Under the pieces are notes generated by a model. It ran no database searches. It was given only the letters and a program-made list of their open reading frames with translations, and was not told the DNA's origin. A stretch of 64,000 nucleotides of DNA from Heterobilharzia americana (Eukaryota > Platyhelminthes > Trematoda > Strigeidida > Schistosomatidae): assembly GCA_944470555.2 (NCBI GenBank), contig OX104129.1, positions 52,795,998-52,859,997 on the forward strand. Reading direction: 5' to 3'. Within the stretch, counting starts at the first letter, position 1, and each line of letters begins with the position of its first letter. The position numbers were made by a program, and so were the translations under genes. This document shows, one piece after another, positions 26,001 through 33,576 of this stretch.

Positions 26001-27262
26001 TGGGCTTCTACTATTGCTCACCAGTTTAGGAACTTGGCTTTCAAGCAGTGTGTTCGGAGTTCTAACTCCGCTCTAACCACATAGACCTGAACAACCAGGT
26101 AGTATTACAAGGACTCACAAGCGTCTCGAAGCCTAATAGAAATGTCAGACTCATAGCATTTTCTACATTGAGTTACAACTATAGTGCTTTCAGGCTGAAC
26201 ATGACACAGAAGTTATATCAACCCGTTCATTTATGTACAGCCTACGAAAGATTACAAAGACAATGTAGTACCTTGTTGAAAACTGTCTGAAATAAAACTA
26301 CTGTAAATCCAGAAACTAAATCCAAGATCTTTCCCTTAACAGAGTTTCGTATAAGTAGACCTCTCCTGGAAAAGATTGCATCTACGCTCTTGAATTAAAC
26401 TTCTGAGAGTAAACTAAAACAGAGAGGATCCGAGGAATATGAATGCATCCAAGAATAGATAGCTTAGTACACTACAATTCATTAAAACTGAGTCGGCGGG
26501 TGGAAATAGAGCATACTAGACCGAAACAGTAAACTTGCAAATAATCTTGGACAACCAGTTATATTGCGAGGTGGCTGACCTGTAAGCTATAATAGATAAT
26601 GTACGCATACAATTTCACATTTATTTTTCAGTACTGGTTGGTCTGACTTTTTCATGAATACTCTGATCCAAAGTTGGGATACTCTTTCAGAACACTTTTC
26701 GGAAAATAAATACGTTTAGTTGTTTTCCGTTGTTTAAACTTTGGTGGTCAGCGTTTTACTTAATAATGCTAGTGTATGCTTTTTTTAAAGTGTATATTAA
26801 AATGTAAACACTACATTAAGTAGAAAAACGCAACAATACTTTGAGTAGAACCATTACCTGACTAGAATCTTTTGAGTCCAAATGTGCATCAACAACATAC
26901 ACACACGTTTCACAAATTAAAGCCATGAACTGTCCACATGGTGAGCACGACAGAGAACTTATCGTAGAAGAAGGTGGAGGAGTAAGGATCACAGATATCC
27001 TAATGCAATCCGCGTTACTTGATGCACTACAATCTTCCATGACAAGACAATACAGCTTGCTGACTCTTTCATCCAGGAAAAATATTTTTACGTGTTCTAG
27101 ATTACCTATGGTTAGTGAATTAGACACTTTACCTGTGCATATGCCATTCTTGCAAGGCTGTGATACACATATGATTTTCCTCTCAAGCGCTGACTTGTAG
27201 TTGTCAAAGGTAGACAAGTTTAATAAGGGTAAAATATCCCTGACAGCTTCAGTAACCCTCAT
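1801..27262 (-). CDS. NUP88: Nucleoporin NUP88 (partial; seven coding exons, C-terminus outside window)
   Basis: NUP88 is a cytoplasmic-face nuclear pore subunit: an N-terminal beta-propeller plus a C-terminal coiled coil that joins NUP214 and NUP62 and supports mRNA and protein export. Minus-strand coding exons are 27262-26858, 19708-19255, 14340-14083, 9278-8844, 4601-4247, 3107-2945 and 2044-1801. All have GT/AG borders and the phases (0,1,1,1,2,0) join in frame, giving about 771 codons; human NUP88 has about 741. Family-like landmarks in order are VRWHP, DFDFGSP, LFLLYETG, NYGDGFCAIHCIRP, and GIHLVSLPWMKNL (a counterpart of the vertebrate HEAGVHSVGLTWIHKL region), then a heptad-rich region beginning in exon 7. 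The start is ATG at 27262, with an in-frame stop about 50 bases upstream. The final coiled coil, roughly 100 residues by family comparison, is missing. Introns of 0.9-7.1 kb are filled with transposons. Confidence 0.93.
2045..2944. other. NUP88 intron 6
   Basis: A 900-base intron between exons 6 and 7. I see no second gene and no clearly assignable transposon. Confidence 0.7.
2945..3107 (-). CDS. NUP88: NUP88 exon 6
   Basis: A 163-base exon with acceptor ...TTCACAG at 3108 and donor GTATG left of 2945. Its first base completes the Arg codon begun in exon 5, and it ends in phase 0 after FFIK. The protein segment (ASGKCGSS... to NLQPGLTQQQLVQFFIK) links the propeller part to the coiled coil. 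It is low in complexity at its start and shows no motif on its own; the call rests on phase and position. Confidence 0.82.
3108..4246. other. NUP88 intron 5
   Basis: A 1.14-kb intron. It contains the small inverted-repeat element at 3254-3387. The rest shows no coding signal that I trust; the open stretch at 3418-3723 on the minus strand is Cys-rich but has no splice or family support. Confidence 0.65.
3254..3387. mobile_element. MITE-like inverted-repeat element, copy 1
   Basis: A 134-base stretch with imperfect terminal inverted repeats of about 45 bases. The left end begins GACTCCAAAAGCCG and the right end, reverse-complemented, begins GACTCTAAACGACA. A related 115-base element lies at 56605-56719 with the same terminal GACT and an internal CTAATYGGTTATTTC block. 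No coding capacity. No clear target-site duplication was seen. Confidence 0.5.
4247..4601 (-). CDS. NUP88: NUP88 exon 5
   Basis: A 355-base exon with acceptor CCTAAATCAG right of 4601 and donor GTCAGT left of 4247. It enters with two bases completing a Gly codon (GIRDWQSCVKHLVCGQ...) and leaves two bases of an Arg codon. It would form the last part of the propeller region and the linker. Its first 106 bases in transcript order (4601-4496) are copied twice elsewhere in the same gene (17096-16991 and 24529-24424). Confidence 0.87.
4496..5338. repeat. Source segment of an intragenic duplication (exon 5 start plus intron 4)
   Basis: These 843 bases recur without any gap at 16991-17833 and 24424-25266 (constant offsets of 12495 and 19928), in the same orientation and with only scattered substitutions. 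The segment covers the 5' 106 bases of NUP88 exon 5, its splice acceptor, and intron 4 including a piece of RTE-like reverse transcriptase (about 5074-5313). Confidence 0.9.
5050..5930 (+). mobile_element. RTE-like retrotransposon fragment (family A), RT C-terminus to 3' end
   Basis: The plus strand encodes a piece typical of the region after the RT active site in RTE-type elements: HFTCLGSHIRPDGSVANEIS then RIQKGRLAFSNLRHLW (about 5164-5290). Broken frames follow down to a degenerate SQWRRRI-like terminus near 5750. It is 5'-truncated with several stops, and antisense to NUP88. Confidence 0.75.
6238..6418. repeat. Foldback element with 60-base arms and a Pol III B-box-like loop
   Basis: Bases 6238-6297 and 6359-6418 are inverted copies of each other (about 55 of 60 positions match by eye). 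The 61-base loop contains GGTTCGAATC at 6316-6325, which fits the tRNA T-arm/Pol III B-box consensus. It may be a SINE-derived or MITE-like unit. No protein-coding capacity. Confidence 0.6.
7833..7984. repeat. Long hairpin made from two inverted RTE family-A ends
   Basis: Bases 7833-7889 and about 7906-7984 form an inverted repeat. Both arms start at the 'gagtgaatacatctgcgcc' 3'-end landmark of the RTE-like family A. The right arm is longer by extra copies of a CAAT tetranucleotide. The central loop is about 16 bases. Confidence 0.8.
7930..8160 (+). mobile_element. 3'-end fragment of RTE-like family A
   Basis: The plus strand reads NQSQWRRCIHSATSLSSQP, the terminal motif of the family-A ORF, followed by a short degenerate tail. 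It is 5'-truncated at the hairpin centre. It lies in NUP88 intron 4, antisense to the gene. Confidence 0.65.
8290..8450. repeat. Possible SINE-like remnant with a B-box-like motif
   Basis: GGTTCGAACTC at about 8336-8346 resembles a Pol III B box, and the surrounding sequence (gtgcagtggggttcg) looks tRNA-related. I could not recognise a full tRNA fold or an A box, so this is tentative. Confidence 0.25.
8844..9278 (-). CDS. NUP88: NUP88 exon 4 (propeller, C-terminal part)
   Basis: A 435-base exon with acceptor CCTTTTTTCAG right of 9278 and donor GTAGAC left of 8844. It enters with two bases (phase 1) and leaves one. The protein contains LLCLVDIVDLDLTTNE, matching the ELEL strand region of NUP88, and YYVIHHMGIHLVSLPWMKNL, the best-conserved motif of the family. 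It is the strongest single-exon evidence for NUP88. Confidence 0.92.
9279..9626. other. NUP88 intron 3, unique part next to exon 4
   Basis: Non-coding. It contains a perfect 14-base hairpin at 9344-9377, about 65 bases upstream of the exon 4 acceptor in the direction of transcription. Confidence 0.6.
9344..9377. repeat. Perfect 14-bp stem with 6-base loop
   Basis: ATTCATCGTAGACT at 9344-9357 is followed by a 6-base loop and its exact reverse complement at 9364-9377. It sits just upstream (transcript sense) of the exon 4 splice acceptor, in the zone where a branch point could lie. Confidence 0.85.
9627..9943 (+). repeat. 5' LTR of Gypsy-type relic
   Basis: It begins TGTTTACTAATCC and ends GGAGATTACA, directly followed by TTGGCGCGGGAG, a typical TGGCGC-type Ty3/Gypsy primer-binding site. 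A diverged copy of the same LTR stands alone at 56869-57192; shared blocks include AACATTTTTAASTTGTC and GTATTATATCC. Confidence 0.75.
10989..11204 (+). pseudogene. Gypsy relic, aspartic protease fragment
   Basis: An open stretch starting MDTAADITVISRELW. DTAADITVIS is the retropepsin active-site loop (D-T/S-A/G) with the following hydrophobic strand. It ends at a stop after NILGFD, where related elements continue (G-x-D-W/L). It is one part of a broken pol gene, with gag upstream and RT downstream in other frames. Confidence 0.75.
11978..12355 (+). pseudogene. Gypsy relic, RT connection and RNase H fragment
   Basis: The segment contains LRSFLGLIRYYSAF (the RT thumb/connection motif FLGLxxYYRRF) and LPVVFAVDASTAGVGAVLLHE, the first catalytic Asp strand of RNase H. 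It ends at a stop and continues in another frame (YIYLDF..., IKHHRTED...). Confidence 0.75.
12650..14082. other. NUP88 intron 3, non-coding remainder
   Basis: AT-rich sequence between the Gypsy relic and exon 3. I see no coding segment, RNA gene or recognisable transposon. Confidence 0.55.
14083..14340 (-). CDS. NUP88: NUP88 exon 3 (propeller, middle part)
   Basis: A 258-base exon with acceptor CAATAAACAG right of 14340 and consensus donor GTGAGT left of 14083. It enters with two bases and leaves one. The segment ILPPSIDNYGDGFCAIHCIR followed by PPDLLVLADKFGRLHNGIVL parallels vertebrate NUP88 (LP-x-DNYGYDACAVLCL...NILVIATESGMLYHCVVL). The open frame in another register here is a shadow. Confidence 0.92.
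14341..14749. other. NUP88 intron 2, unassigned left part
   Basis: AT-rich sequence between exon 3 and the minus-strand RTE copy. Nothing else is recognisable. Confidence 0.5.
14750..15936 (-). mobile_element. RTE-like family A, 5'-truncated copy (minus)
   Basis: Read on the minus strand this runs from RT palm (FRPERG; FPDLKVALDPVGCEVL; SGVRQGYQVSSFLFNFFIDV near 15660) through HFTYL, CFDHRYLRCTARVRWNHRVS (about 15150) to the terminal QWRRCIHI near 14780. All parts are broken by stops. Its first 572 bases (15936-15365) recur in inverted orientation at about 22795-23366. Confidence 0.8.
15937..16990 (+). mobile_element. RTE-like family A pieces (plus): C-terminus/3' end, then an RT N-terminal piece
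   Basis: 15937-16600 encodes, in broken frames, the ORF2 C-terminal region (VRRRLLGKTGKLIDDVVDLHRIRWLEHV-like near 16070-16150) and the 3' end with a SQWRRC-like landmark near 16335. 16630-16980 reads SDWSQSLIVRFFNKSKKYS then DNHRGINLTNIVSKI, an RT N-terminal motif. The order is therefore scrambled relative to an intact element, so this is a composite of two insertions or a rearrangement. Confidence 0.7.
16991..17096 (-). pseudogene. NUP88: Duplicated partial NUP88 exon 5 in intron 2
   Basis: It copies the first 106 bases (transcript sense) of exon 5 together with the CCTAAATCAG acceptor at 17097 onward. The reading frame is kept (RDWQSCVKHLVCGQ..., EGKFRLS) and then runs open into antisense RTE sequence. 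The phase at the acceptor equals the phase at the end of exon 2, so in principle it could be spliced as a cryptic exon. It has no normal exon 5 donor. Confidence 0.85.
17097..18138. other. NUP88 intron 2: duplicated intron 4 sequence and flank
   Basis: 17097-17833 copies intron 4, including an RT fragment (HFTCLGSHIRPDGSVANEIS at about 17660-17720, plus strand). 17834-17919 belongs to the direct repeat but not to the exon 5 segment. 17920-18138 shows nothing recognisable. Confidence 0.7.
18139..18878 (+). mobile_element. Internally deleted RTE-type element (family B), 5' end fused to 3' end
   Basis: The left half (to about 18405) matches the 5' end of the family-B element at 27810 (cctaagcc..gataaagag, gggctagcaacc, then VSMGTWNVRTM at the start of the endonuclease). 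It then jumps directly to sequence equivalent to about 30370 onward (RSTALN..K..KQDPDF, and the C-terminal Trp/Arg-rich region). It ends with the family's AATAATAATAA tail. The endonuclease and RT cores are absent, so it is non-autonomous. Confidence 0.75.
18879..19254. other. NUP88 intron 2, part next to exon 2
   Basis: Non-coding sequence; nothing recognisable. Confidence 0.5.
19255..19708 (-). CDS. NUP88: NUP88 exon 2 (propeller, N-terminal part)
   Basis: A 454-base exon with acceptor CTTCTTTTAG right of 19708 and donor GTAGGA left of 19255. It starts in phase 0 and leaves one base. Landmarks are VKVRWHPNSSRTLVVVTDNS, DFDFGSP and CLFLLYETG, which parallel the NUP88 blocks W-x-P...VVLLTSDN, AVAFDFGP and PLYILYENG. 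An acidic stretch rich in S, D, G and E lies between. Confidence 0.92.
19709..20099. other. NUP88 intron 1, part next to exon 2
   Basis: Non-coding, AT-rich; nothing recognisable. Confidence 0.5.
20100..22615 (+). mobile_element. RTE-like family A relic, 5' region and ORF2 N-terminal pieces
   Basis: 20100-20390 resembles 62260-62540 (ccatRgggaaKgcaRtatca and following), a possible 5' leader. 20990-21230 reads YLSEHDNDSFPAEAWYNIQS then TNSQWISATSSKLSEQTKY, homologous to the minus-strand copy at 60850-61050 (HLSEHGSDAHPEETW, KRYWISVTSSELSD). 22470-22590 holds the RT block SLTNIVSKIL. 21540-22430 is AT-rich and unassigned. All frames are broken. Confidence 0.6.
22620..22765. repeat. Short insertion inside RTE relic
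   Basis: RT coding sequence is interrupted between about 22615 and 22766; the RT continues at 22766 with the codons for RENQAGFRP. The insert starts with a TA dinucleotide run and contains gtggtgctggatcgcacgaccc, which is faintly tRNA-like. Identity unknown. Confidence 0.35.
23370..25352. repeat. Large direct repeat, copy B
   Basis: Second copy of the 1983-base repeat described at 15937-17919, in NUP88 intron 1. Substitutions relative to copy A are rare, for example near 24774 and 24795-24811. Confidence 0.92.
24424..24529 (-). pseudogene. NUP88: Duplicated partial NUP88 exon 5 in intron 1
   Basis: Same content as 16991-17096, carried within direct repeat copy B. Exon 1 ends in phase 0, so unlike the intron 2 copy it would not join the preceding exon in frame if used as an exon. 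Confidence 0.85.
25353..26857. other. NUP88 intron 1, unassigned
   Basis: 1.5 kb between the direct repeat and exon 1. I see no trustworthy coding segment and no clear transposon. Confidence 0.5.
26858..27262 (-). CDS. NUP88: NUP88 exon 1 with start codon
   Basis: 405 bases (135 codons) from ATG at 27262 (MRVTEAVRDILPLL) to donor GTAATG left of 26858, ending in phase 0. An in-frame TAA lies about 50 bases upstream of the ATG and no closer in-frame ATG precedes it, so this start is likely unless an upstream coding exon exists. SSLSCSPCGQFMALICETCV corresponds to the first propeller blade of NUP88 (VLLSPTQHHVALIG-like). The N-terminus is somewhat shorter than in vertebrates. Confidence 0.88.
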
Positions 27263-27809
27263 AATCACAACCACCGCTTTGAGTGATGTAGTGTGTGTCC
27301 AATATCCAATATCTTTTTACAAGCTAATGTGAACCAGATAATATCTTCGTCCTTGCTTCTAAGTCTCGCGAAACGGTTCTAAGTCTTAGGTGGATTCCGA
27401 TACATTGGGTCTACCCACTCGCTTGCTGTACCTCTGTTTAAATCCACAGGCGGTTGGGTGTTGGTTAAATTTGTAGGGATTGTGTGGTTTATTCAAAACT
27501 ATAATGTTTATGCGTTCCTCAAGTGTTGTGCTACCAGACAGTTTGTTGGAATGGTTTTGAAAAAGATTCCAAACCATGTATGGTGAAATCAAGCGAGTGG
27601 AACTGAGAAGAAGGAATAAGATGGTAGAAAGCGGAACGGAAGCAGAAACCTAGGTAGATCTATGCGAGATAACGGGGACAGGAAGAGCCTTAATAAACAG
27701 AGGAAAACCATCAAGTCAGATAGAAAGGGCGGAGCAGGCAATACTAAAGGACGGATTGTGAAGATAGAAATAATATTGTAATTAGTGGTGATATGGTTAA
27801 CTAGTCCAC
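27263..27809. promoter_or_regulatory. NUP88 5' flank / presumed promoter region
   Basis: 547 bases between the NUP88 start codon and the 5' end of the family-B retrotransposon. No TATA box or spliced-leader acceptor could be assigned with confidence. The minus-strand open stretch at 27386-27592 is not supported as a gene. Confidence 0.4.
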
Positions 27810-28064
27810 TAGTTACTAACCGGTCCTAAGCCCGGATAAAGAGAGAAAACTGTATGTAGGGCTAGCAACCGTACCCCATAAAACCAATCTAACCGCTAAA
27901 GAAACTTCAAATAAAATATAAAAAATGAAATTAAACTCATTCCTCACTGGAATCAGAGAGGCGGAATGTGGCCAGTTGGTGAAGGCCTTCGGGAAGCCAA
28001 TTGGCCGAAGTGTCTTCTCTCGATGAAAGCGAAAGTAAACGTGGGGACATGAAATGCCTACACA

Positions 28065-28688
28065 ATGTTTGAACCTAGCAAGCCTACCCAGACTGCAAAG
28101 GAGATGAGAAGGTATGGCACTGAAGTGCTAGGAATTTGCGAAAGCAGATGGAATTGGAGTGGACCCTCCAACCTGTCAACTAGAGAGTCAGTAATCTACT
28201 CCAGTCACCCAGATGACAACCATGAGCACTCTGAGTTCTCGATTGGCTATCATGATGTCCCCAACAGCATCGAAGGCTCTCATGCAGTGGGAACCAATCT
28301 ACTCCAGAATCATAACAGCAAGGTTCAACTCAAAAGGAAGGAAAGTCACAATCGTACAACGCTACGCACCTACAAATAATGCAGATGAAGGGAGGAAGAA
28401 GGAATTCTACAGACAACTTCAGTCAACACTGGGCAAGAATTCAGTATGCGATATCGAAATTCTAGTGCTTGGGGTGACATGAATGCCAAACTGGGAGCGG
28501 ACAACACAGGAAGAGAACTGATCATGGGTCGAGAAGCATTCGGTGAAATGAACGAGAATGGAGACTTGTTCGCCAAATTCTGTGCATTCAACGATTTGGT
28601 GAATGAAGGCACTGGGTTCAAGCACAAGGATGTCCACAAAGTGACATGGATATCACCAGATGGAACACTAAGAGTCAGATTGACTTAA
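28065..28688 (+). pseudogene. Family-B RTE apurinic-type endonuclease remnant
   Basis: Overlapping broken frames encode an exonuclease/endonuclease/phosphatase-fold domain: GICESRWNWSG (the catalytic E block), KVTIVQRYAPTNNA, then GVTMNAKLGADNTG (the GDxNA block with D replaced by V/T in this frame), and a terminal SPDGTLRVRLT where active relatives carry the xIDH motif. At least two frameshifts interrupt it. Confidence 0.75.
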
Positions 28689-28977
28689 TCTCAGTCTCAA
28701 GAAAGTGTAGACGCAGCCTACTTGGCACAATGTGAAGAAGAGGAGCAGATGTAAGTTCAAACCGCTGTCTAGTGCGAGGAATCTTCCAAATCAAGTTGAA
28801 AGCCTTCAAAGAAGCTGGTGATAGACCGCAGTTCAAGTTCAACGCCCAGAACAGAAACTGAAGGGCAAAACTACATAGGACATCTTCACGTCGGTTATCA
28901 GAGCAAAATGGGAGAAATTGAGCAACATTCCTGAAGGATCGGGCGTTTGAGGAACACTGGAACTCTTTGAAAGCTAT

Positions 28978-29871
28978 GTGGAAAGAAGCCTGCATAACCG
29001 TATTAGGAAAGAAGATAAGGAATGGATCTCAATGGATACATGGAAGCTGATAGAGGAGAGGAGGATGGTGAAGCAGAAGATAAACCAGTGCAAGGATGCT
29101 CAACGACAAGAGGAACTGAGCACAGTGTATAAAACACTGGGCAAAGAAGTGAAGAAGAGTGCACGGAAAGACAAGAGACACTTTTACGAAACACTGGTAA
29201 GTGAAGCAGAACAGGCTGAAGGTAAGAGAGACCTGACGACACCATATCAAATAACCAGGTAACTGTCTATCTGTGAGGGAAGCGATCAATACAGATGTAA
29301 CCAATGAAAGATAGTGAAGGAAAGCTGGTTACCAGAGAAAAGAAACAAAGGAAACGACGGGCTGACCACTTCAAAGTACCCTTGAGTAAACCACCACCAC
29401 TTGCAACTCTTCCGGAAATGCCACCAGCAACGGCAGAACTGCCAGTGAATGCAGGCTCTCCGACAAAAGCAGAAGTCCTGAACGCCATAAGGTTGCTGAA
29501 ATACGGGAAAGCGCCAGGACCAGATGAATCGCACCAGAAGCACTGAAAACGGACTCAGAGACAATTGCGGACATGCTCACTCTACTACTGCAGAAGGTTT
29601 GGAGGGAAAGGAACGTACCTGTCGATTGGAGGAACAGCTACCTGGTCAAACTTTCAAAGGAGAGAGACCTAAGTCTTTGAAAGAACTGGCGCGGAATCAC
29701 GCTCCACTTCTGTCCACCCGAAGCAAAATATTAAGCCGCTTCATCCTAAGGAGACCAAACAATGCGCTGGATTCAAAATTACCAGCGGGGACAGGTTTGC
29801 TGGATCCAGGAAGAACAAATCATGTGTGGACTGAAGCGCAACGCTACACATCATCATCAAACAGGGCATAG
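28978..29871 (+). pseudogene. Family-B RTE reverse transcriptase N-terminal remnant
   Basis: 28978-29262 encodes the basic linker (KQKINQCKDAQRQEEL, KSARKDKRHFYETLV) between endonuclease and RT. 29304-29546 carries EVLNAIRLLKYGKAPGPDE, the RT motif 0/1 region. The frame shifts near 29525 and the palm domain continues degraded to about 30130. No YADD box is intact. Confidence 0.7.
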
Positions 29872-30316
29872 AATGTCAGTTAACTCTCTATCTCAACTTC
29901 ACCGATTTTGAAAAGGCCTCCGACAGCGTTGGTGGGGAAGTAATTTGGTAGTTGTTCCAAAACTGAGAGGTTGTAACGGACTGGATAATGCAGCAAACAC
30001 TGAGGAGCGAGAAGAGGGAGATACGTTGGACCGATGAAAAGAGCCCAGAAGATTTGGATTTCGCATATGATTATTTGTCTGATGTCCTGTTGGACAAACT
30101 CGAAGATCTACAGGCAAAACCTGCAAGTTGACAGAAGAGGCAGCAAAGACAGGACTTCGGGTGAATGTAGAGAAGACAAAGGCGATAAAGATACGCAACC
30201 ACCATTAACAACAAGTACCAATCACCATCAACGGGAGAAACCTAAGGGAAGCAGTCCTTTTTGCCTACTCTGGTACCGTTGTTTCAACTACAGACGGCAC
30301 ATGCACGGGCGGATAT

Positions 30317-30790
30317 GTGAAAACCAGGATAGGAAAAGCAAGGGAGGCTTTCATTAATCTGAAATTAGTGTGGAGATCTGCTGCACTCAGCACAGAGAAC
30401 AAGATCCGGATTTTTAACATCAGTGCCAAGTCAGTGCTTCTATGTGATGGCTCAGAAACCTGGCGTGTCAAGAAAAGCACTTCCGACAAACTACAGACAC
30501 TGATCAAAGGCTGCCTACGCTTGCTTGATGCTGAAGACCAGACGGCCAGAATAATAAGGATAAGCAACAAGGAACTGTGGCTTTCGACGAACCAACCAAG
30601 AACCTACCACCCAACAAATGTAAGGAGGACGAAAGCGGAGTTGGACTGGTCATACACTGAGAAGGCTGACCGGGGACATCATACACCGGGCCCTTCGGTG
30701 GAACCTGAAGGGGAGACGACGAGTTGGGTGTCCGAGGCCGGGGTGACATGGAGAAGATCATGTGAGGAGGAAATGAAGCTTTGTGGGTAG
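30317..30790 (+). pseudogene. Family-B RTE ORF2 C-terminal remnant
   Basis: The longest open piece of the element: KTRIGKAREAFINLKLVWRS, VLLCDGSETWRVKK, RISNKELWLSTNQP and VTWRRSCEEEMKLCG. This is the conserved C-terminal domain of RTE-type ORF2 proteins, probably nucleic-acid binding. It is interrupted downstream before the usual RRVTEALCSTRNL terminus, which is still visible in another frame near 30840. Confidence 0.75.
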
Positions 30791-31035
30791 TCGTGGTGCC
30801 GGGTTAAAAAAACTGAAGAGAACAGAGTGGAGTAGAGACGTGCTACTGAAGCTCTATGTTCCACCAGGAACCTAAGGGGAAAATAATAATAGCGGTAGTT
30901 TTGACTTTTGAGCTCAAAGCAACGCGATATTTTTTTATCCCTATGTTCGACTTTACAACAGGCAGAGGATAATTTAATTGTGCTTATGGGACGCCAAACA
31001 AATATGAGTGCTGTGACTGATCTCTATGGTTGAAA

Positions 31036-32330
31036 GCAATATGTCCACGCACCTAGCCGCTGTGGCATATTGGACTTAGTATTCTGTCATGACGTCACCG
31101 AGGTAACCGCTTACGCTGGTGGAGAACTTTCCAGTAGCTGTCATAGTATGGTATTCTGTTGTCTACATATCCCAACAGTAAATGCGCATAGTAAGCAAGC
31201 CTTTTGGGTTATTGAACATCTCAGCCATAAAACTACGGACTGGAAACTGCTCACAGAGCCTCCAAAGTTATCCTTTCTGGACGACCACTTAACCACTGAC
31301 TCACCAACAACCACAGTATTCCTTATTTATAGGAATGCTACGCCGTGCCTAGATACTGCCACTCCTGTTGAAACAGTGGAGCTTCACTGCCACCCAGGAT
31401 ACATTCCACCCATATACCACAAAAGGCTCAGGCGAATGTCGGATCTGCACCACTCCACTCAGCCTCACTAGCAGTAGTCGCCAGGCACACAAAATAGTTC
31501 TTGTGCTTTACTTTGACATATCGAAGGCACCTGACATGGTTTCGCATAATATACTATTCCAAAAGTTATGCGCATTAGGTATTAGCAACCCTTTGCTAAG
31601 CTGACCAAAATCATTTCCCAGTGTTCGCATCCAAATAACAAAAATCAGCTCAGCTATTAGACATGAACTAAAGAAAGTTTCTTCCCGGGTGTGTGAATAC
31701 CCTTCTACAGCTCAACATCAACGAATGCGGACGGATCTCCATTGGTTACAGTAACCTTAACTTGATGTTTGAAGTATCTGGACAACAGTTGCCAAAACTT
31801 ATTTCTGTCTCAGACCTAGGGCTCAGATATTTCAGTGACTTGAGTTTCTCGGAACAGGCAGCTTGTGGCAAAACTTAGTCACGCACACTCCTACGATGCA
31901 TCATTTGTAACTTTTATGGTACTGAATAAAGGGACTGCGTGGTAGATAAATATAAATGCTATTAAACGACGTGTCCTTTTTATTTCTCTGAGAAATGTTT
32001 CGAAGCAGTGCGACATGTTCCTTAGTTTAATCATGGAATGCGGAAATTTTCCGTCGACAAAGCGTTGAGTGCAGAAATAGTCAGAATCAGATGTGTTATT
32101 TGAGGATAGGAGGCTGGCGGTCCACATTCATCAATTTCCAGTAAATTTCTCTCCTTTTCCAATCCACTTTTCAAGAACTCAATTCACGACACTCACACAA
32201 CAAATTAAGGAAGTCAGTTCAATTCGTCGCTTAGTCCTACCCAGAAGAAGCACACTGCCGGGATTACCTATATTTATAGTATCATACTATTCTAACGTAC
32301 ACTCTCAGCATGAGGCGACAAATATTTAAA
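31036..32330 (+). mobile_element. CR1/Jockey-like non-LTR retrotransposon relic
   Basis: Plus-strand pieces are an endonuclease-to-RT linker (SFLDDHLTTDSPTTTVF at about 31290) and the RT palm block IVLVLYFDISKAPDMVSHNI then FQKLCALGISNPLL (31497-31600), the CR1-type DxSKAFDxVxH motif with F to P. A later SDLGLRYFSDLSFSEQA block (31810-31860) resembles the KDLGV-x-S motif. Frames are broken. It resembles the schistosome SR1-type clade; the family name is not certain. Confidence 0.7.
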
Positions 32331-32445
32331 GTAAAATCACAAGCCTAGGGTTTGACGACATTCAACATTGATGCTGACCTTGATAGCTTAACTGGACTCG
32401 CTAAGCTGAACGCACCCGGTCAAGCATCCTCGCCGTTTGGCTCGC
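32331..32445. other. Short spacer before palindromic Gypsy element
   Basis: No feature recognised. Its last 12 bases (cgtttggctcgc) are mirrored, with one mismatch, just outside the other end of the palindrome at 36809-36820. Confidence 0.5.
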
Positions 32446-32784
32446 TGTCATGTTACGTTGCACTGCTCGTATTCGACTCTCTAGCCAGTTAGTTGGAACG
32501 CATCGGTATCTTGGCACAACCATTCAAATATACTATTCCGTTAGACTACGCTATCGTGTTCTTTCTTGCTCTCGCACTCGTGGATATATAACAAGTTCGA
32601 ATAATTGGTGATTGGCTTTTGCGTCTGTCAAGTTCGCACCAGGACAATTCCTAAATTGGTGAGGCCGACGTGATCACATATCCCGACCAATAACGAATAT
32701 TGAATTGGTGAACCCGTTCCATTTTGTACTTGCATATTGCTTTCATTTCGATAACATTTATATATCCACTTACTACACTTTCTC

Positions 32785-33114
32785 ATGTCCGACCACACTC
32801 CTAAGCTTGTTCGTATTAAGTCGACTACGAACACGATCCAACTCGTGCCATATTTGCCAGAAAATGCAGAAACATGGTTTCTGTATGCCGAGGTAGATTT
32901 TCGAGAACAGGTAGTCGCAGATCCTCATTCTCGATTTCTTGCTGTCATACGGTCACTACTGTGGGAAGTAAACAGGCGTGTTACAGCACGCATGTTTAAT
33001 CCTGAAGTAAGTGATCCTCATGCACTTCTCATGGCCGCACTCTTGAAGGAAGGCGATCTCACAGAAACGCATCTTAGCGCATCGCAGCAACTTGCGTGGT
33101 TGCTCCAAAACTAA
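32785..33114 (+). pseudogene. Gypsy gag, left arm
   Basis: Begins MSDHTPKLVRIK and contains VPYLPENAETWFLYAEVDFR, a capsid-like segment of the same type as the Gag at 50093-50668 (LPTFWAHRPSAWFSHVEAQF). It stops at 33114. The nucleocapsid-like motif CWFHNTYGDEARKCRKPC follows in another frame at about 33140-33195. Identical to the right-arm copy. Confidence 0.8.
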
Positions 33115-33180
33115 ACCTAACAGGATGGAAAACCCGGAATGGTGCTGGTTTCATAATACTTACGGAGACGAAGCCAGAAA

Positions 33181-33576
33181 ATGTCGGAAGCCATGCAGTT
33201 TCAACAAGGACAAAAACTCGGGAAATGGCCACGCCGGCAAGTGTTCATGGAAACCGTACCCGGCGGAAACAGCCATTTGCTCTACGTCACGGATGTCAAA
33301 ACGAAAGTTCGCTACCTCGTCGACACCGGCGCAGAAGTTGGCGTTCTTCCCGCACCGACAAAGGGGCGTCATTACGACCCATCCTTCGATCCCCAAGCAG
33401 CCAACGGCAAGGCAGTCGCGACGTTTGGGAGACGGTATGCCTACCTCAACTTAGGTTTACGTAAACCTATCCACTGGATTTTCCTCCCGGCTGACGTCTA
33501 TGCCCATCATTGGCATAAATTTGCCGAACCATTACGATCTGCTCGTAGATGCTTGCCGTCGACGTCCGATAGATAA
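33181..33576 (+). pseudogene. Gypsy protease region, left arm
   Basis: Contains YLVDTGAEVGVLPAPTKGRH, a retropepsin active-site loop (DTGA), followed by KPIHWIFLPADVYAHHWH. The frame then shifts; the sequence continues from 33500 in another frame (MPIIGINLPNHYDLLVDAC) to the palindrome junction. Confidence 0.8.

Larger units (their letters stand above)
27810..30891 (+). mobile_element. RTE-type non-LTR retrotransposon (family B, SR2-like), full span but decayed
   Basis: The order is short 5' leader, AP endonuclease, RT, C-terminal domain, and a terminal AAATAATAAT tail typical of RTE elements. The endonuclease is visible from about 28030 (VNVGT.., CESRWNWSG) to 28688 (MNAKLGADNTGRE, FNDLVNEGTGF, HKVTWISPDGTLR). 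RT lies from about 28980 with LLKYGKAPGPDE near 29500. The C-terminal part is near 30317-30790 (KTRIGKAREAFINLKLVWRS). Several stops and frameshifts make it inactive. The SR2-like label is from memory of schistosome families and is tentative. Confidence 0.85.

Noticed and set aside
27386..27592. Minus-strand open frame upstream of NUP88
   Set aside because: No domain, no splice link to exon 1 in frame and atypical composition; it may be repeat or UTR sequence.
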